Assembly: GCF_964204645.1 (NCBI RefSeq)
Contig: NC_134032.1
Location: 994,501-1,058,500, forward strand
Length of the DNA stretch: 64,000 nt
Reading direction: 5' to 3'
Origin: Tubulanus polymorphus
Taxonomy: Eukaryota; Nemertea; Palaeonemertea; Tubulaniformes; Tubulanidae
Shown in pieces: positions 46,015-57,864 of this stretch (position 1 is its first letter; each line of letters opens with the position of its first letter). A program made the position numbers and the translations under genes. The notes beneath the pieces were generated by a model, which was given only the letters and a program-made list of their open reading frames with translations, was not told where the DNA came from and ran no database searches.

Positions 46015-46530
46015 GTTCTAGGGACAATGGAATAATGTTGTTAAGTATTTTCTAAGAAGTACTACGTGTGATAAAAGTTTTTATTTTTCTTGCACATAAA
46101 GCTGTACTTACACTACTATAATCCACTTTCATTATCACATATGCTAATTTATTCATTTTATTTCACAAAATGCTAGAAAATACTTATTAACATGATTTAT
46201 TTTTCTCGTTCCGTTCCGGGAAATACAGTTTCACTAGGGGTAAATGTAATTTGCGGAACAGAAGCAACACTACTAAAATCCACTTTCATTGTATTGTTTA
46301 TTTCACAGCACTACATAAAAAAATACTTATTAATACATACCATTTAATCTATATTCCGCTCTCTTCCGGGAAGTACAGTTTTACTAGAGGTAGCTGAACT
46401 TTGCGGAATGGAATGGAACACCTACTAAAATTCACTTTCATTATCACATATGCTGATTTATTCGTTTTTGTTAGACATAATGCTAGAAAATACTTATTGA
46501 ATATATATTAGAAAATACTAACGGTCTGTT
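46015..46530. repeat. Left subterminal hairpin repeats (~150 bp, 3 units)
   Basis: Units have TTCCGTTCCGGGAA-like and TGCGGAACGGAA ends around TACAGTTT..AACTGTAC arms, followed by TAAAATCCACTTTCATTAT and TGCTAGAAAATACTTATT. Confidence 0.85.
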
Positions 46531-46593
46531 ACGGATTTCACGGCGAAACAATCAGTAAAAAAATTACGGTTAATTTTACGTTTTTTGGTTTAC

Positions 46594-46741
46594 CTTTGTC
46601 AGCGATATGATGTTGGCATTGAGCCAATTCATGTAAAATCGCGGTACGTTTTTTTATGTAAGCATTTGTTTCATTGGTTCTTGGCTTAAAAGACGTATAA
46701 TCGATGCGATTGAAGACATGGCGAACCTCCGTCGATGACAT
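46594..46741 (-). other. Possible first coding exon inside the transposon
   Basis: ATG 46741-46739 opens 49 codons (MSSTEVRHVFNRIDYTSF ... HELAQCQHHIADK) to a good donor (CAAAG|GTAAAC). Not recognised; no later exon identified. It might belong to a transposase or a captured gene. Confidence 0.3.
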
Positions 46742-47464
46742 GGTCAACTGAGTTAAAATTCTACGAAAAACTGTTTTTGGCGGGAAAATTCTTAGCTCTC
46801 GCGTATAACATTGCAATGACCTCGATTGGGGGGGCGTTGTCTCTACGAACAAATGGGATTGTTTTTTGGATATACGGGGAATTCCGGCGCTACTAAAATT
46901 ATGGGAAAGCCATAGAATGGTGTACGTTTCATTGGACTAGGTGCCGTATACGTGCCGATTTCAAATGCTCATTGCTGGTGAGGATGTAATTATTTCACTC
47001 ATCTGCCATAGGTATTGTTTCATTTTAATACCCGGTGATTGTTTTGATTGACATTGAGGTGTAAGCGAATATTCACTTACACGAGGCCTCCACATGCACG
47101 CGGAGTGCTACACCACACACACACACACACACACACACAAGCTCGTACAGTACACTACGGTGATGCTGTAACGCGTGAACGTTTGATATGAAAATAGGCT
47201 GAATAATCATAGCAGAAGATGAGCGCTGTGTTTTCTGTTCGATAGAATTTGTAATAAATTGTAATTTCTTGTGACCTGAAAATACTAAGCAGCAAACTAA
47301 AAGGTCTGTCGAGGTCTGAATATTGTAGTGGTAAATTCCAGGACTTAAAACGATCTAATAGCCGATTTCTTCTGTACGACCGATATTTTAGCTTCCGTGG
47401 CCAACATTGGAAGAGGTTTCCAAGACCCAATATTCAGCCACCCTCTGATATGTGATGAATTTTA

Positions 47465-48032
47465 GGCCATCCCAAAATAATGGTCTGTTTGCCGTAACCC
47501 GACCAACCTGACTTCAGAGGTACCGAGTGAAAACTTTTTTCTAGGATTCATTGAAATAAATTTTATTTTTGATAAAAACAGCCGACCGACTATGAGCTAC
47601 GTATGTTTGAATTCTAGTGTGCATGGTGTGAAAACATGCCTTGACATGTGGCCTAGTTTAAGTTTCCAGGAAACTGGCAGTGTTCCAATAAGCTGCCATT
47701 CATTCTAATAGTGACTAAAGTGACTGAATAGCTGGTAACGTGAAAGCGCGCACATATTCAATGTACCGTTTCATTTTTAAGACAGAGATGACGCTCTGGA
47801 CGAAGTTATAATTTTAGAATAATTCTTGAAATCTACGCTATTAGACAAATTTCCTGTGCGCAACGTAGATGATTTTTTGCGATATTGTTTCCATGTAAAA
47901 AAGCCCAAAGGTGAAAAATGTGTTTTTTTTTTGCCCAAAAATTTTGCAAAAAAAAAATTCTACCTACCTACCGACTCATCCTGAAAAGTTGAGTCGGTGT
48001 TGCAGCAAACAGACAATTATTTTGGGATGGCC
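47465..48032. mobile_element. PIF/Harbinger-like MITE nested in the transposon (TSD TTA)
   Basis: Ends GGCCATCCCAAAATAATGGT and ATTATTTTGGGATGGCC, TTA on each side (47462-47464, 48033-48035), 568 bp, no coding frame. A different family from the GGCTAAA elements. Confidence 0.85.
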
Positions 48033-48439
48033 TTATTTGAATATTTTTTCATATCATATTAAACATATTTTTTTGAAAATATAAAATAGTTTCCCTGCCG
48101 TGCCTACCTGTACCCTACAAACTTTTAGACGTGGACCGCAAACAAATGTATATCTTTGGTCTTATTTGACTACAAAATAATTCTTTAGGAAAGATAAAAT
48201 ACAATATAAACTGTGGATCTTTGAAGTCACGAATTAAAAAGATTTTTCAAGCAATGCCCTTACTCCAAACAACCTCTAGCTTTCAAGGTAAACCACACTT
48301 TGCCCATGGGCAATTTATTTTACTTTATTTTTCAACTGTGTCGAAAATGGCGGCGATACAACGACAATGACGCCCTCTATCCGGCGTACTTATTACAGAA
48401 ATATAACAAACTAGATCAAGAGTCTGTAACACACTCTAA

Positions 48440-49215
48440 CACTTTTAATTTTCCTTGTTCCTTGAAAGTACAGTTTTACTAGGGGTAACTGTACTTTGCG
48501 GAACGGAAGAAACACCTACTAAAATCCACTTTCATTATCTTGTTTATTGCACAGCACTACATAAAAAACTTATTTACACTTATTAATATTCAATCTATAT
48601 TCCGTTCTGTTCCGGGAAGTACAGTTTCACTAGGGGTAACTGTGCTTTGCGGAACGGAATGGAACACTACTAAAATCCACTTTCATTATCGCATATGCTG
48701 ATTTATTTGTTAGACGTAACGCTAGAAAATGAATACTTTATTAATACTATTGATTTTACTTGTTCTGTTCCGTTCCGGAAAGTACAATTTCACCGGGGGT
48801 AAACTGTACTTTGCGGAACGGAAGGAACACCTACTTAAATCCACTTTCATCATCTTGTTTATTACACAAAGGATCACATAAAAATACTTATTAATATCAT
48901 TTTTTTTTTCTTGTTCCGTTCCGGAAAATACAGTTTCGCTAGGGGTAACTGTACTTGGCGGAACGGAACAGAACGCTCCTAAAATCCACTTTCATTATCT
49001 TGTTGATGACACAAAGCACTACATAGAAAATACTTATTGATATCATTTGATTTTTCCTTCTTCCATTTCATTCTGGAGAATACAGTTTCAGGGTTATTGT
49101 AATTTGCGGAACGGAACACCTACTAAAATCCACTTTCATCATAACATCCTGATTTGTTCATTTTAATAACATATGATACTACTTAGAAAATAATTATCAT
49201 CATCAGGATTCCGTC
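48440..49215. repeat. Right subterminal hairpin repeats (~145-165 bp, 5 units)
   Basis: The same unit as 46015-46530. The clearest unit (about 48770-48825) has AAAGTACAATTTCACC and GGTAAACTGTACTTTGC arms inside TTCCGTTCC / GGAACGGAA. Confidence 0.85.
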
Positions 49216-49533
49216 GTTCTTGGAACGGAACCCTAGTACCGAATGTTTTACATCCCAAACGGTGAAATGGCCCCTGCGTGTAGTTGATTCCAAACCTCTC
49301 ATTCGACACCTACTAATTGTAGTAACAATAGTGGTATTATCGACTGCTCTGTACTCAAATATTGTTATCATTTGAATTTGGTATAGGTCCTTGTTCAGTT
49401 CTGGTAATGAAAGTAACTCGGTCTAAAGAGGGTGCAAGGATCCGACCAGTAAGCTATATTTAATAGACCCTCAGGAAGCACTTTCTATTGACCAAATGAA
49501 AGCTCATCTCTCTATTTCAAATGACATTCCTTA

Positions 49534-50097
49534 ATTTGTACATAGTGGGTTTTATCTTATAAACTCACCAGGGAGCCACATTGACAGGAGTGTCAACGCT
49601 CTCAGTCTCTTCTCTGACTTCAATGGTTTCCTTTTCAAATATCTCGACCCGCCCAAGCTCACCGAATGATAATCTTGATGGCAGTGGCGCCTTTTGCAGG
49701 TTTTCAGTGTTGTTGTGGTTCGTTCCATAAATGACTTAAGAGACTGGACATAAAAACGTTCCCGCTCAGCGTAAACATATCTAAGAAATAACCATTGCAT
49801 TTCATCATTCCATTCAACTGCTCTTGCATCTGCGAATTCAGAGTTTTTGCGAGTTCTGGAAGGAGAGTAATCCTACACAGAAGTTTTGAGTCTTTCAGTT
49901 TGTTTCGTGAAAACGATCGAACAGGGCCAAAATGATCGCTGCTACCTGACGTGATAGGGTGAGAAGAAGTCGCGTACGCGTGCTCGGTTCTTTGAGAATC
50001 TTTGGGGTTGATTTACAAAATCCAGCAAATGAACCATGAGGGTTTTCTCTTTTGCAGAGTTGATGCATTCTTCTGTCGCTTCCACTGATTATCCTTC
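49534..50097. repeat. Repeat X copy 1, left part (matches 54657-55241)
   Basis: About 90% identical to 54657-55241 in the same orientation (CACATTGACAGGAGT, ACTTCAATGGTTTCCTTTTC, TGATAATCTTGATGGCAGT). On the minus strand frames such as SRLSFGELGRVEIFEKE look partly coding, but none is intact. It ends at CTTC (50094-50097), where a 2.95-kb insertion begins. Confidence 0.75.
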
Positions 50098-51234
50098 TGT
50101 TGTGACATAGGAATTTTAATCAATTTAACCACGTATCACTTTCCGCTATTACGCTATCTCCAGCTCGTGGGACAATGCCTGCTGTCTAGTATTATGGGAT
50201 AATTAAAAGCTTTCTAATAAAACCCGGAATTAGATAACGATAAATTTATAGAATAAATGCAGGGTACAAACCGTACACTGGGGGAAAACAGGGCGAGCAA
50301 CATTGGTGGCAACATCGGACGCAGCAGAGGCAGCGCAACACGTGGGGTAAGGGTAACAGGATATTGTCAGTTGTCCTTTGTTAAAGTTCATGCAATAGAA
50401 TCCTTGCATCATTTATCAACCGAAGTCGAGTCGTTGGTTATGTTTGGTCTCTGGTTTCTACATCGCCGTGCAGGACAGGAGGGGAAGTGCATACGTCACG
50501 AACAAGAACCGGTCGCACGAGAGATTTGGTGCCGAAACCCGGGGCCATTTTCTTTTCGTATGTATACGGTCTTAATCTAGTAAAGTATTTAATTTCGGGA
50601 TGTACTTCATCCAGGTAGCTATTTGGAAAACTCAGTAGTTGTGTTAAGTAATTAGCATGTCGTTTTAGGAATATTAGGAAAAATATCGTGTTTAAGAGTG
50701 GTAACTGAAGTACTTGTATTAGTTGACATTTAATAATTTGTCTTTACAGTAATTTATACTTGCTTTTAGCGTTTCCGGTGGGATTCATTGCGTGGTTTGT
50801 TGAATCTGACAGTAAAAGGGTAGTATGTACTGGGTTATTGAGTAAAGAGATATTGATAAGCATATTAGTTATTTGTTGTCGCAGTTATTTAAGTTGTATG
50901 AGGTCGCACGTTTAAGTGGTAGTATAGAGTATAATGGATTATGAAGTTTTATATGTATGTGCTTGGAAGAAGAAGCATATTTTCAAAGAGTTTATTGCGA
51001 TGATATAGTGGTATCAATTATGAGGTTATAAAGGGTAAAATGTTCGGTATTTCAGTGGATTAATGATAAAGGATACTTTTTTGGTATCACGAAGTGAAAT
51101 GAAGTATAGTATGAAACCGTAAATGCGTTGTTGTTGTTAATCCTATAATCAGTTGCATTAATATAAGATGATAATTTACCAGCTAATTTTGTCATAAAAA
51201 CAGATGACAATTTTTCTCGGTTTTCTATATAGCT

Positions 51235-51684
51235 TTAATATGTTCCCCAATTAACCGCAACTTCTGATTCTGTCTCTAAACCGAACAATGAAGAAAAAAT
51301 ACTACCTAAAAATCCTAGCGCTGCCCTCTTATGCCCAAGTTTATCCGACTGTAAGGTAATAGTTAGTGGGATCATCCGTCTTACTTCACCTAACCTATCT
51401 GAAATATGTTGAAGCGATAACTTCCTCGTACGTTGTAATTTACTTATCATGGCCTTAATAGGTTTGCAAATAACATAATGTTTGTCAGCACACGATGCCG
51501 TGATAGGCGGAACTTGAGGTAAATAAATGAAGGGTATAGCAAATGTATGTGTCCAAAATGATTTTCCATCTTGAATACCTCCAATACGATGAAATGCGAC
51601 CCCATAACTCGGGCGTAATACTGTCTGTTGCTTCCCCAAAACCTCTGTCATAAATATCAAATATGCCACACATATCGTCAACAT
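51235..51684 (-). pseudogene. Env-like reading frame, truncated
   Basis: From ATG 51684 the frame runs 149 codons. It starts with a signal-peptide-like stretch (MLTICVAYLIFMTEVLG), has two cysteines around residue 65-72 (CADKHYVIC), and near its end a basic site followed by a hydrophobic glycine-rich stretch (GFLGSIFSSLFGL), the layout of a fusion-protein cleavage region in errantivirus-type envelopes. A 3' splice-like TATCTCTTTTCAG ends three bases before the ATG, as expected for a spliced env message. It stops soon after, without ectodomain remainder or membrane anchor, so it is a remnant. Assignment rests on layout, not on a search. Confidence 0.45.
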
Positions 51685-51721
51685 TTTCTGAAAAGAGATA
51701 ACCGATTTAACATTAATGTTT

Positions 51722-51964
51722 TCATTTCTTACGTTTTTTTGGTTGTCTGTCCCAATATTCCCGTAGAATAGCCGCTGAAAGGTTTTCACTTTTCTCCCAT
51801 GTGTTCCCCGTTGAAGGAAAATCTAACCATTTTATGCGATATTGATACTTTCCTTTCGACTTCCTATGCCTTAAAATATTTTCTACGTAATAAATTTGTT
51901 CTGATATTTCGTTATCTTTGATTTCTACTGCGCTGTTTTTTCCTGTGTCCGTTCCTAGATCATT
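51722..51964 (-). pseudogene. Chromodomain at the end of the retroelement pol
   Basis: The minus-strand frame contains YYVENILRHRKSKGKYQYRI, KWLDFPSTGNTWEKSENL and ILREYWDRQPKK, a standard chromodomain (51743-51898), with a stop at 51722-51724. It is in the integrase frame, separated from it by a stop and by a 52215-51964 stretch in another frame that carries NPVHAARMKWY (a pol-end motif). A C-terminal chromodomain marks the chromovirus branch of Ty3/gypsy elements, which in general use it to choose integration sites. Confidence 0.75.
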
Positions 51965-52186
51965 TATGCCTTCATTGATAACATCTCGAGTAAGCCCACT
52001 GGGGGACCCACTTCCTGCGAGAGTTGGTCCAGTTTATCCTTCTTGTGAAAATTCTGTAGCACATTACCTGGGACCGGTGGTCGAAGATCCGGTCCAATAT
52101 ACCACTTCATTCTAGCGGCATGCACTGGATTAGACTTGAGTTTATTATCCCTGTCACTTACCATGTGTTTGGTCCGATTTTCTTCT

Positions 52187-53044
52187 TTACTGTCCAGGGT
52201 CACTGGCTTTGTCATACTGACTTTTCATTTTCTCTTGAGCCTTCTTTAAACGTTTTAAAGCCAATTCCTGTGCTTCTGTCATTCCTGAAATGACATCTGC
52301 AATGAAATGTTCCACGTCATGGTATTTAAAATCTGGCTTCAGTAGTGCCATATGCATCGGCAGACGTGGTTCTGGCCCATACATTAAAAAGAATGGACTA
52401 AACTGTGTTGTTTCAGTCGCATTAGAGACTCTATAAGCATAAAGCACACTGGGAATAAAAAGATCCCAATCACTATGCCTTTCATTAATATAGTAAGACA
52501 AAGAAACAACCAGTGAACCATTGAATCTCTCTACCATACCATTTGTTTGAGGCCTATACCCACTCGTTCTTGACCTTGTCGTATTAGATAATCTACACAA
52601 CTCCGACATAAGTTTTGAAAGAAAGTTTTGACCTCTATGCGAGAGGAACACTCTAGGCGGACCGTGCCGCGACATAATCTCCTCGTGCATCTTACGAGCA
52701 ATGGTTACTGCTTCTTGGTTGGGAAGTGAAAAAGCTTCCGGCCACTTGGTCATCATATCAACAAGAACAAGAATATTTTTATTACCTAGATCTGTAACTG
52801 GTAATGGACCCAATATATTCATAGCTACCATATCCCACGGGTGACGCTGTGGTATTGGTAACAACATGGCTCGAACAGGATGAGAAGGGTTTTTCCCACT
52901 TCCATAATGCTCACACGAACGTATCCAGTTCTCGACATCTTTGTATAAACCAGGCCAATAATACCTTTCTCGTATCAGATTATACGTACGCTTGATACCT
53001 AGATGTCCAGCCAAGGGGTCATAATGAGCCGCTGTCAGAATCAC
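52187..53044 (-). pseudogene. Retroelement integrase, open but with active-site losses
   Basis: A 285-codon frame of Ty3/gypsy integrase type. The N-terminal HHCC finger has H7, H14 and C44 but Tyr at 47 where the family has Cys. The core domain follows (LGPLPVTD, TKWPEAF, RGQNFLS, SGYRPQTNGMVERFN). The D,D-35-E triad is reduced to one residue: Asn76 and His136 occupy the two Asp positions, while Glu172 is kept with the correct 35-residue spacing. The frame begins within a few codons of the insertion edge and stops before the usual GPY/F module. Without metal ligands it should be inactive for strand transfer. Old mobile-element copy, not a host gene. Confidence 0.85.
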
Positions 53045-53048
53045 GACA

Positions 53049-53880
53049 CTTCAATGGGGTGAATTGTTCTTGATACCCATATAGGGCCAGTTTATGTGCC
53101 TTGTCACTCACGGCAATATCGCTTGGTGTTTCATCGTTACGCGTTGGTGTTTTATCCATTGCACTTTCACCTCGCAAGAGGAATGCATTTTCTGTTGTTT
53201 TCTTTTTCACGTGTATCAGATTTGAATGTTCAATCATTGATGGGAAAACGGCAGATATCCCCTGCCTTTTGTCGATGCAAACTGCTCTGGTGATGTCGCT
53301 CATTGATCTTGCTTGCCGCCGCAGGTTTATTTTCTTATATATTGGGAAGACAAAACCTGTTTACAATGAGGACATTTCTCAGTTTTCTTTCTTTTGCTTG
53401 TAATGTTGCACAGCTATTTGTCTTGCATTGTCGTTCTTCTCTTGCAGGAGAAACAACAGGTTGTTGTATCGGATGAGAACATTCCTCCATATGTTTTGCG
53501 AGTCGTTTTTCGGTCGTGTGCTTTGTGATCGCAGTAGTAGCGATGATAGTGGGATCGCGCCATACAGTTCTGATGACACGTAACGCTACATAATCTTGAA
53601 ATGAAAAATTAAGAAATAGTAAAGTCTACCTAATGTTGAAATGCACTCACGATTGAGCAGAACTAGATGTGGCATCTACATGGTCCCTACGACTCCCTGA
53701 TTGGTTAGTCCATGAAGACTCCTTTCTTAATCTCTGTTATCAAACAGTTGCATCCATTGTTTGGTTGTACGCAGTAACAACATGAGGGCGGTTCACGTTT
53801 AGGTGTTCTTTTTTCGACTGGTCATAACGTTGCACAAATGTTACTGGGAAAGGACCTAAATAGTTTGAAATCGTCGGGAC
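53049..53880. repeat. Repeat X copy 1, right part
   Basis: 53049-53195 matches 55238-55375, and 53215-53880 matches 56445-57110. On the minus strand, around 53380-53580, a frame (HTTEKRLAKHMEECSHPI...) looks protein-like but is interrupted. Function unknown. Confidence 0.75.
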
Positions 53881-54656
53881 TATTTACTCTATGCATTGCT
53901 GAACACCGGTTTTTAGTTGAATTAATTTCACTATAAAACAATCTGTTGCATCTGACACGATACAAACATTCTTGATCGAATGACCGACGATAAAAAATAA
54001 TGGCACTGTCCAATTCGCTGGGTCAGCCATGAGTGCTCATTCCCACCTATAACCACATCCTTCCTTGCCACTCCTTGCTCGAGCGCCAATAGTAAGTATA
54101 ATCTCTGCTATGTTTCCGGTTCGGATTCGGCATTTCAGGTTCACCAGTTACAACATTAAGATAATAAGAACGCTTAATGAGTGGCATCTTGCAAGAAAAC
54201 TCGTGATTTGGCCTCCCTGGAAAATCAAGTTCTTCAATCAACTTTTTGGCTATCGTTTTGTCGTTTAAAGGATGGGTCATTTTTTGTCATTGTTCAATCC
54301 TCCTTTGTTTTCGGAAAATAACAAGGCGAGCAACAATAACACAATCACAAGAATATTCAATGCTTGAAAAATGCGCTCTTTGGCGTTATCATGCATATCG
54401 GAGAATAGACAAGTTCCTGGATTTAAGTCCTGCTCGGATATTGCAGTTCTCAAACCATTATGATAAATGCGTACATGTTCCCACAACCTATTCGTTGTCA
54501 AACAAGAATCTTTCAGCCATTTTCAGTCCATTTACTAGCTCATTTGATCCGTTTATTTATATAGGTATATGAGCTTCTGTCTGATGCAATTCGCCATTGC
54601 GTCCATGTTTTCTTACTCTGGGACAAGTTACGAAATCTTTGCCCGTGTTCATCTCG
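53881..54656. other. No gene recognised
   Basis: Between the repeat X copies; frames up to 108 codons without motifs. Confidence 0.45.
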
Positions 54657-57110
54657 ATTTTAAAATTCTTAATTAATTTGTACAAAGTGGGTTTTTATCT
54701 TATACACTCGCCGGAGAGCCACATTGACAGGAGTCTCAACGCTCCCAGTCTCTTCTTTGACTTCAATGGTTTCCTTTTCAAATAATTCGACTCACCCAAG
54801 CTCACCGAATGATAATCTTGATGGCAGTAGCGCCTTTTGCAGCTTTTCAATGTTGTTGTGGTTGATGGTCTCGTTCCATAAATGGCTTATGAGACTGGAC
54901 ATAAAAACGTGCCCGCTCAACTAAAAATATCTAAGAAATAACCATTGCATTTCATCATTCCATTCAACTGCTCTTGCATCTGCGAATTCAGAGTTTTTGC
55001 GAGTTCTGGAAGGAGAGTAATCCTACACAGAAGTTTTGAGTCTTTCAGTTTGTTTCGTGAAAACGATCGAACAGGGCCAAAATGATCGCTGCTACCTGAC
55101 GTGATAGGGTGAGAAGAAGTCGTGTACGCGTGCTCGGTTCTTTGAGAATCTTTGGGGTTGATTTACAAAATCGAGCAAATGTGCCTTCTTCTTATCTGCT
55201 GAGGTGATGCACTCTTCTGTCGCTTCCACTAATTGTTCTTCAATGGGGTGAATTGTTCTTTCATTTATTCCCATGTAGGGCCAGTTTATGTGCCATGTCA
55301 CTCACGACAATGTTGCTTGGTGTTTCATTGCTCCGTGTTGACCTTTCATACCTTGCATTTTCACCTCTCAAGAGGAATTTATGTCCGTAGACAACTTGGT
55401 GAGGACAACTTGTCGATAACCAACTATGTGGGCTGCAATGCCACTTATGAGAACCAGGTCCGTAAGAGAAGAAGAGAATAAACCGGGAGAACACGTCTTT
55501 ACTGTATCAGCATCATAAGACAACTAACTTTATTTCCCCATAATATAAACTACATGTGGTCAAGTAATTACATAGATCCATCATCTTGACAGCTGCGGTT
55601 CAAAGACTACTTCAAGGAATACTTCGGCTGTTGCCGACAAACTACCTAAACCACCTAGATAAAACAATAATGGAAATATATACTTTTTATATACTTTTTA
55701 CACATACATATCCATATAAGAAATCTTTTTCTAACACCATGAATATTTTTCATATATTATTATATTACATTTAAAGCATATCACTGTGCCACATAATGTC
55801 ACAAGTTACATTTTCAGCCTGCTCATGAGTTCGATATACATCTGAGGTATCTGATTGGTTGTCGACAACAGGAGCCTTCGCACACACATTACCCATTGCC
55901 TTGGAAAGGTTTTATTATTACCAGCCGCATGTTTTGCTGTGATATATCCAATTCCATAACTTTATTGTTCCTTAATGTTATATAACATCATCGGTAGAAG
56001 AAAAACAATGAAGCAATACACAGTACAAAAATATATAATATACATGTATATTTTGAAAATGGTTAATTGTCATAGTTTCTCTTATTGGTACTCAATGGGG
56101 ATTTGGAATTTCATATCATTCTGCGAGTAAACAGGTTGCCTGTCTATTGAGGCTCATCTTTCTCCATCGGCAGCACCTTTCCCATGACCAGCTTCAAGGA
56201 AATTCCAGAAAACGCAATCACTTAGCGTGTAGGGGTTCCTATTTTGGAATATGCTCGGCTTTAACGATGTTTCCATCGGCCAGCTCATTCCGATATCTCG
56301 CATCCAATACCGGATTGTTTACAGTTGTAGCTACATAACTGACTGGTTTCAGATGAGCGCATTCAAATGAATGATTATTTGAGATGGCAGCTGCATGCTT
56401 TGCATCCCTACAGCTCCTAAATTCACAGAAAATTCAGAAATCTGTGTATCGGATTTGAATGTCCAATCGTTGATGTAAAAACAGCATATATCCCCTGCCT
56501 TTTGTCGCCGCAAACTGCTGTGTGGTGATGTCGCTCATTGATCTTGCTTGCCGCCGCATGTTTATTTTCTTATACACGGTAACGACAAAACCTTTTTACA
56601 ATGAGAACATTTCTCCATTTTCTTTCTTTTGCTTGTAATGTTGCACAGCTATTTGTCTTGCATTGTCGTCCTTCTCTTACAGGAGAAACAACAGGTTGAG
56701 AACATTTCTCCATATGTTTAGCGAGTCGTTTTCGGTCGTGTGCTTTATGATCGCAGTAGTAGCGACGATAGTGGGATCACGCCATACAGTTCTGATGACA
56801 CGTAACGCTATATAATCTTGAAATGAAAAATAAAGAAATATTTAGGTCTATTTAATGTTAAAATGCACTCACGATTGAGCAGAACTAGATGTGGCATCTA
56901 CAGTGTCCCTACGACTCCCTGATTGGTTAGTCCATGAAGACTCTTTTCTTAATCTCTGGTATCAAACAGTTGCATCCATTGTTTGGTTGTACGCAGTAAC
57001 AACATGAGGGCGGTTCACTCTTTTTTCGACTGGTCATAACGTTGCACAAATGTTACTGGGAAAGGACCTAAATAGTTTGAAGTCGTTGTGACTATTTACT
57101 CTATGTATTG
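54657..57110. repeat. Repeat X copy 2 (no retroelement, but a ~1.05-kb different insertion)
   Basis: 54657-55375 is the counterpart of 49534-50097 plus 53049-53195, without the 2.95-kb insertion. 56445-57110 resumes the match to 53215-53880. About 55376-56444 is foreign, AT-rich and unassigned. Confidence 0.75.
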
Positions 57111-57390
57111 CTGAGTTCGCGCGATTTGTTACTCACTTCATACGTCAACCTTATACATGTTAATACTGTACTGGAAATAAATTCTATATCATTTGTATCT
57201 ACAACATTGTGTTGTTTGTGATCTATCTTGGCGCGCCCGATTGTAGTTTTCTACAATTTCCGTTCATTTTGATCACTTTATCAGATTTATTGAATCCATA
57301 TCCGTTCCCGTGACAGTGCAGCCAAAATGAGAGCATTATCGTCAGAATTACACTACAGTCAACCCCTGATATACCGCCCTCCCATCATCT
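57111..57390. other. No gene recognised
   Basis: Short unique stretch between repeat X and the SINE-like copy. Confidence 0.5.
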
Positions 57391-57720
57391 TCACCTGTCA
57401 AGGGATTCGAACCCACTACGCTAAAGCTGTTCGCCGAACCCCTTGACCTCACGAGTCGTTGGAGTCGTTACTTGCCGACCAGAATCCGGTCGTACCAATC
57501 ACAGCGCTTGTAACAAACCGACAGTAGACTTCTGTTGGTTTTCCCGTTAAATGGACCAATCAGCGAACGTTTTACTGAACAAGGAAGTTTTCGCAAATCG
57601 ATATATGACGTCACGCGCAAGAGCGCCAGTAATGAAATCACGCTTCGTGAGGCCAGGGGGCTGGTGGAAGCGAGTTCGGGAGTGATACCTGACCCCTGGC
57701 AATCGAGGATGCCCTCCCAT
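57390..57720 (-). mobile_element. SINE-like repeat, third copy
   Basis: Single copy of the 33.9-34.4 kb repeat, including the B-box-like part (TCAAGGGATTCGAACCCACT). It interrupts a sequence with CTATACCGCC/GATATACCGCC motifs on both sides. Confidence 0.7.
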
Positions 57721-57864
57721 ATACCGCCGCCCCGCCTACCGCCAGGTTTTCTCAATGTACATCTCAATTCAAATAAATAGTAAAACACCCACGATATACC
57801 GCCATAATCGTTCTGCACCGATGTGGGCGGTACGTCTGGGGTTGACTATTATAAATTGAAGATA

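Larger units (their letters stand above)
45937..49307. mobile_element. ~3.4-kb inverted-repeat DNA transposon (non-autonomous or unknown type)
   Basis: The left end AATGAGAAGTTTGTAATCAA, CTACGCGCAGGGGCCATTTC ... GGGGTTCCGTTC is mirrored at 49218-49305 over about 83 bp at roughly 80%. Between the ends are subterminal hairpin repeats (46015-46530 and 48440-49215), a possible exon on the minus strand (46594-46741), a CA repeat (about 47113-47140) and a nested MITE (47465-48032). No transposase domain recognised; target duplication not resolved. Confidence 0.65.
50098..53048 (-). mobile_element. Degenerate Ty3/gypsy-type retroelement fragment inserted in repeat X
   Basis: Insertion of 2951 bp flanked by CTTC on both sides (50094-50097, 53049-53052); the uninterrupted counterpart at 55238-55241 has a single CTTC. 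Ends: TGTTGTGACATAGG at the left and the complement of TGTCGTGATTC at the right. On the minus strand it holds integrase, chromodomain and env-like frames in that order. gag, protease and reverse transcriptase are missing. A tRNA-primer-site-like sequence TGGTGCCGAAACCCGGG lies on the plus strand at about 50531, opposite to the coding direction, so the element is probably rearranged. Confidence 0.65.
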
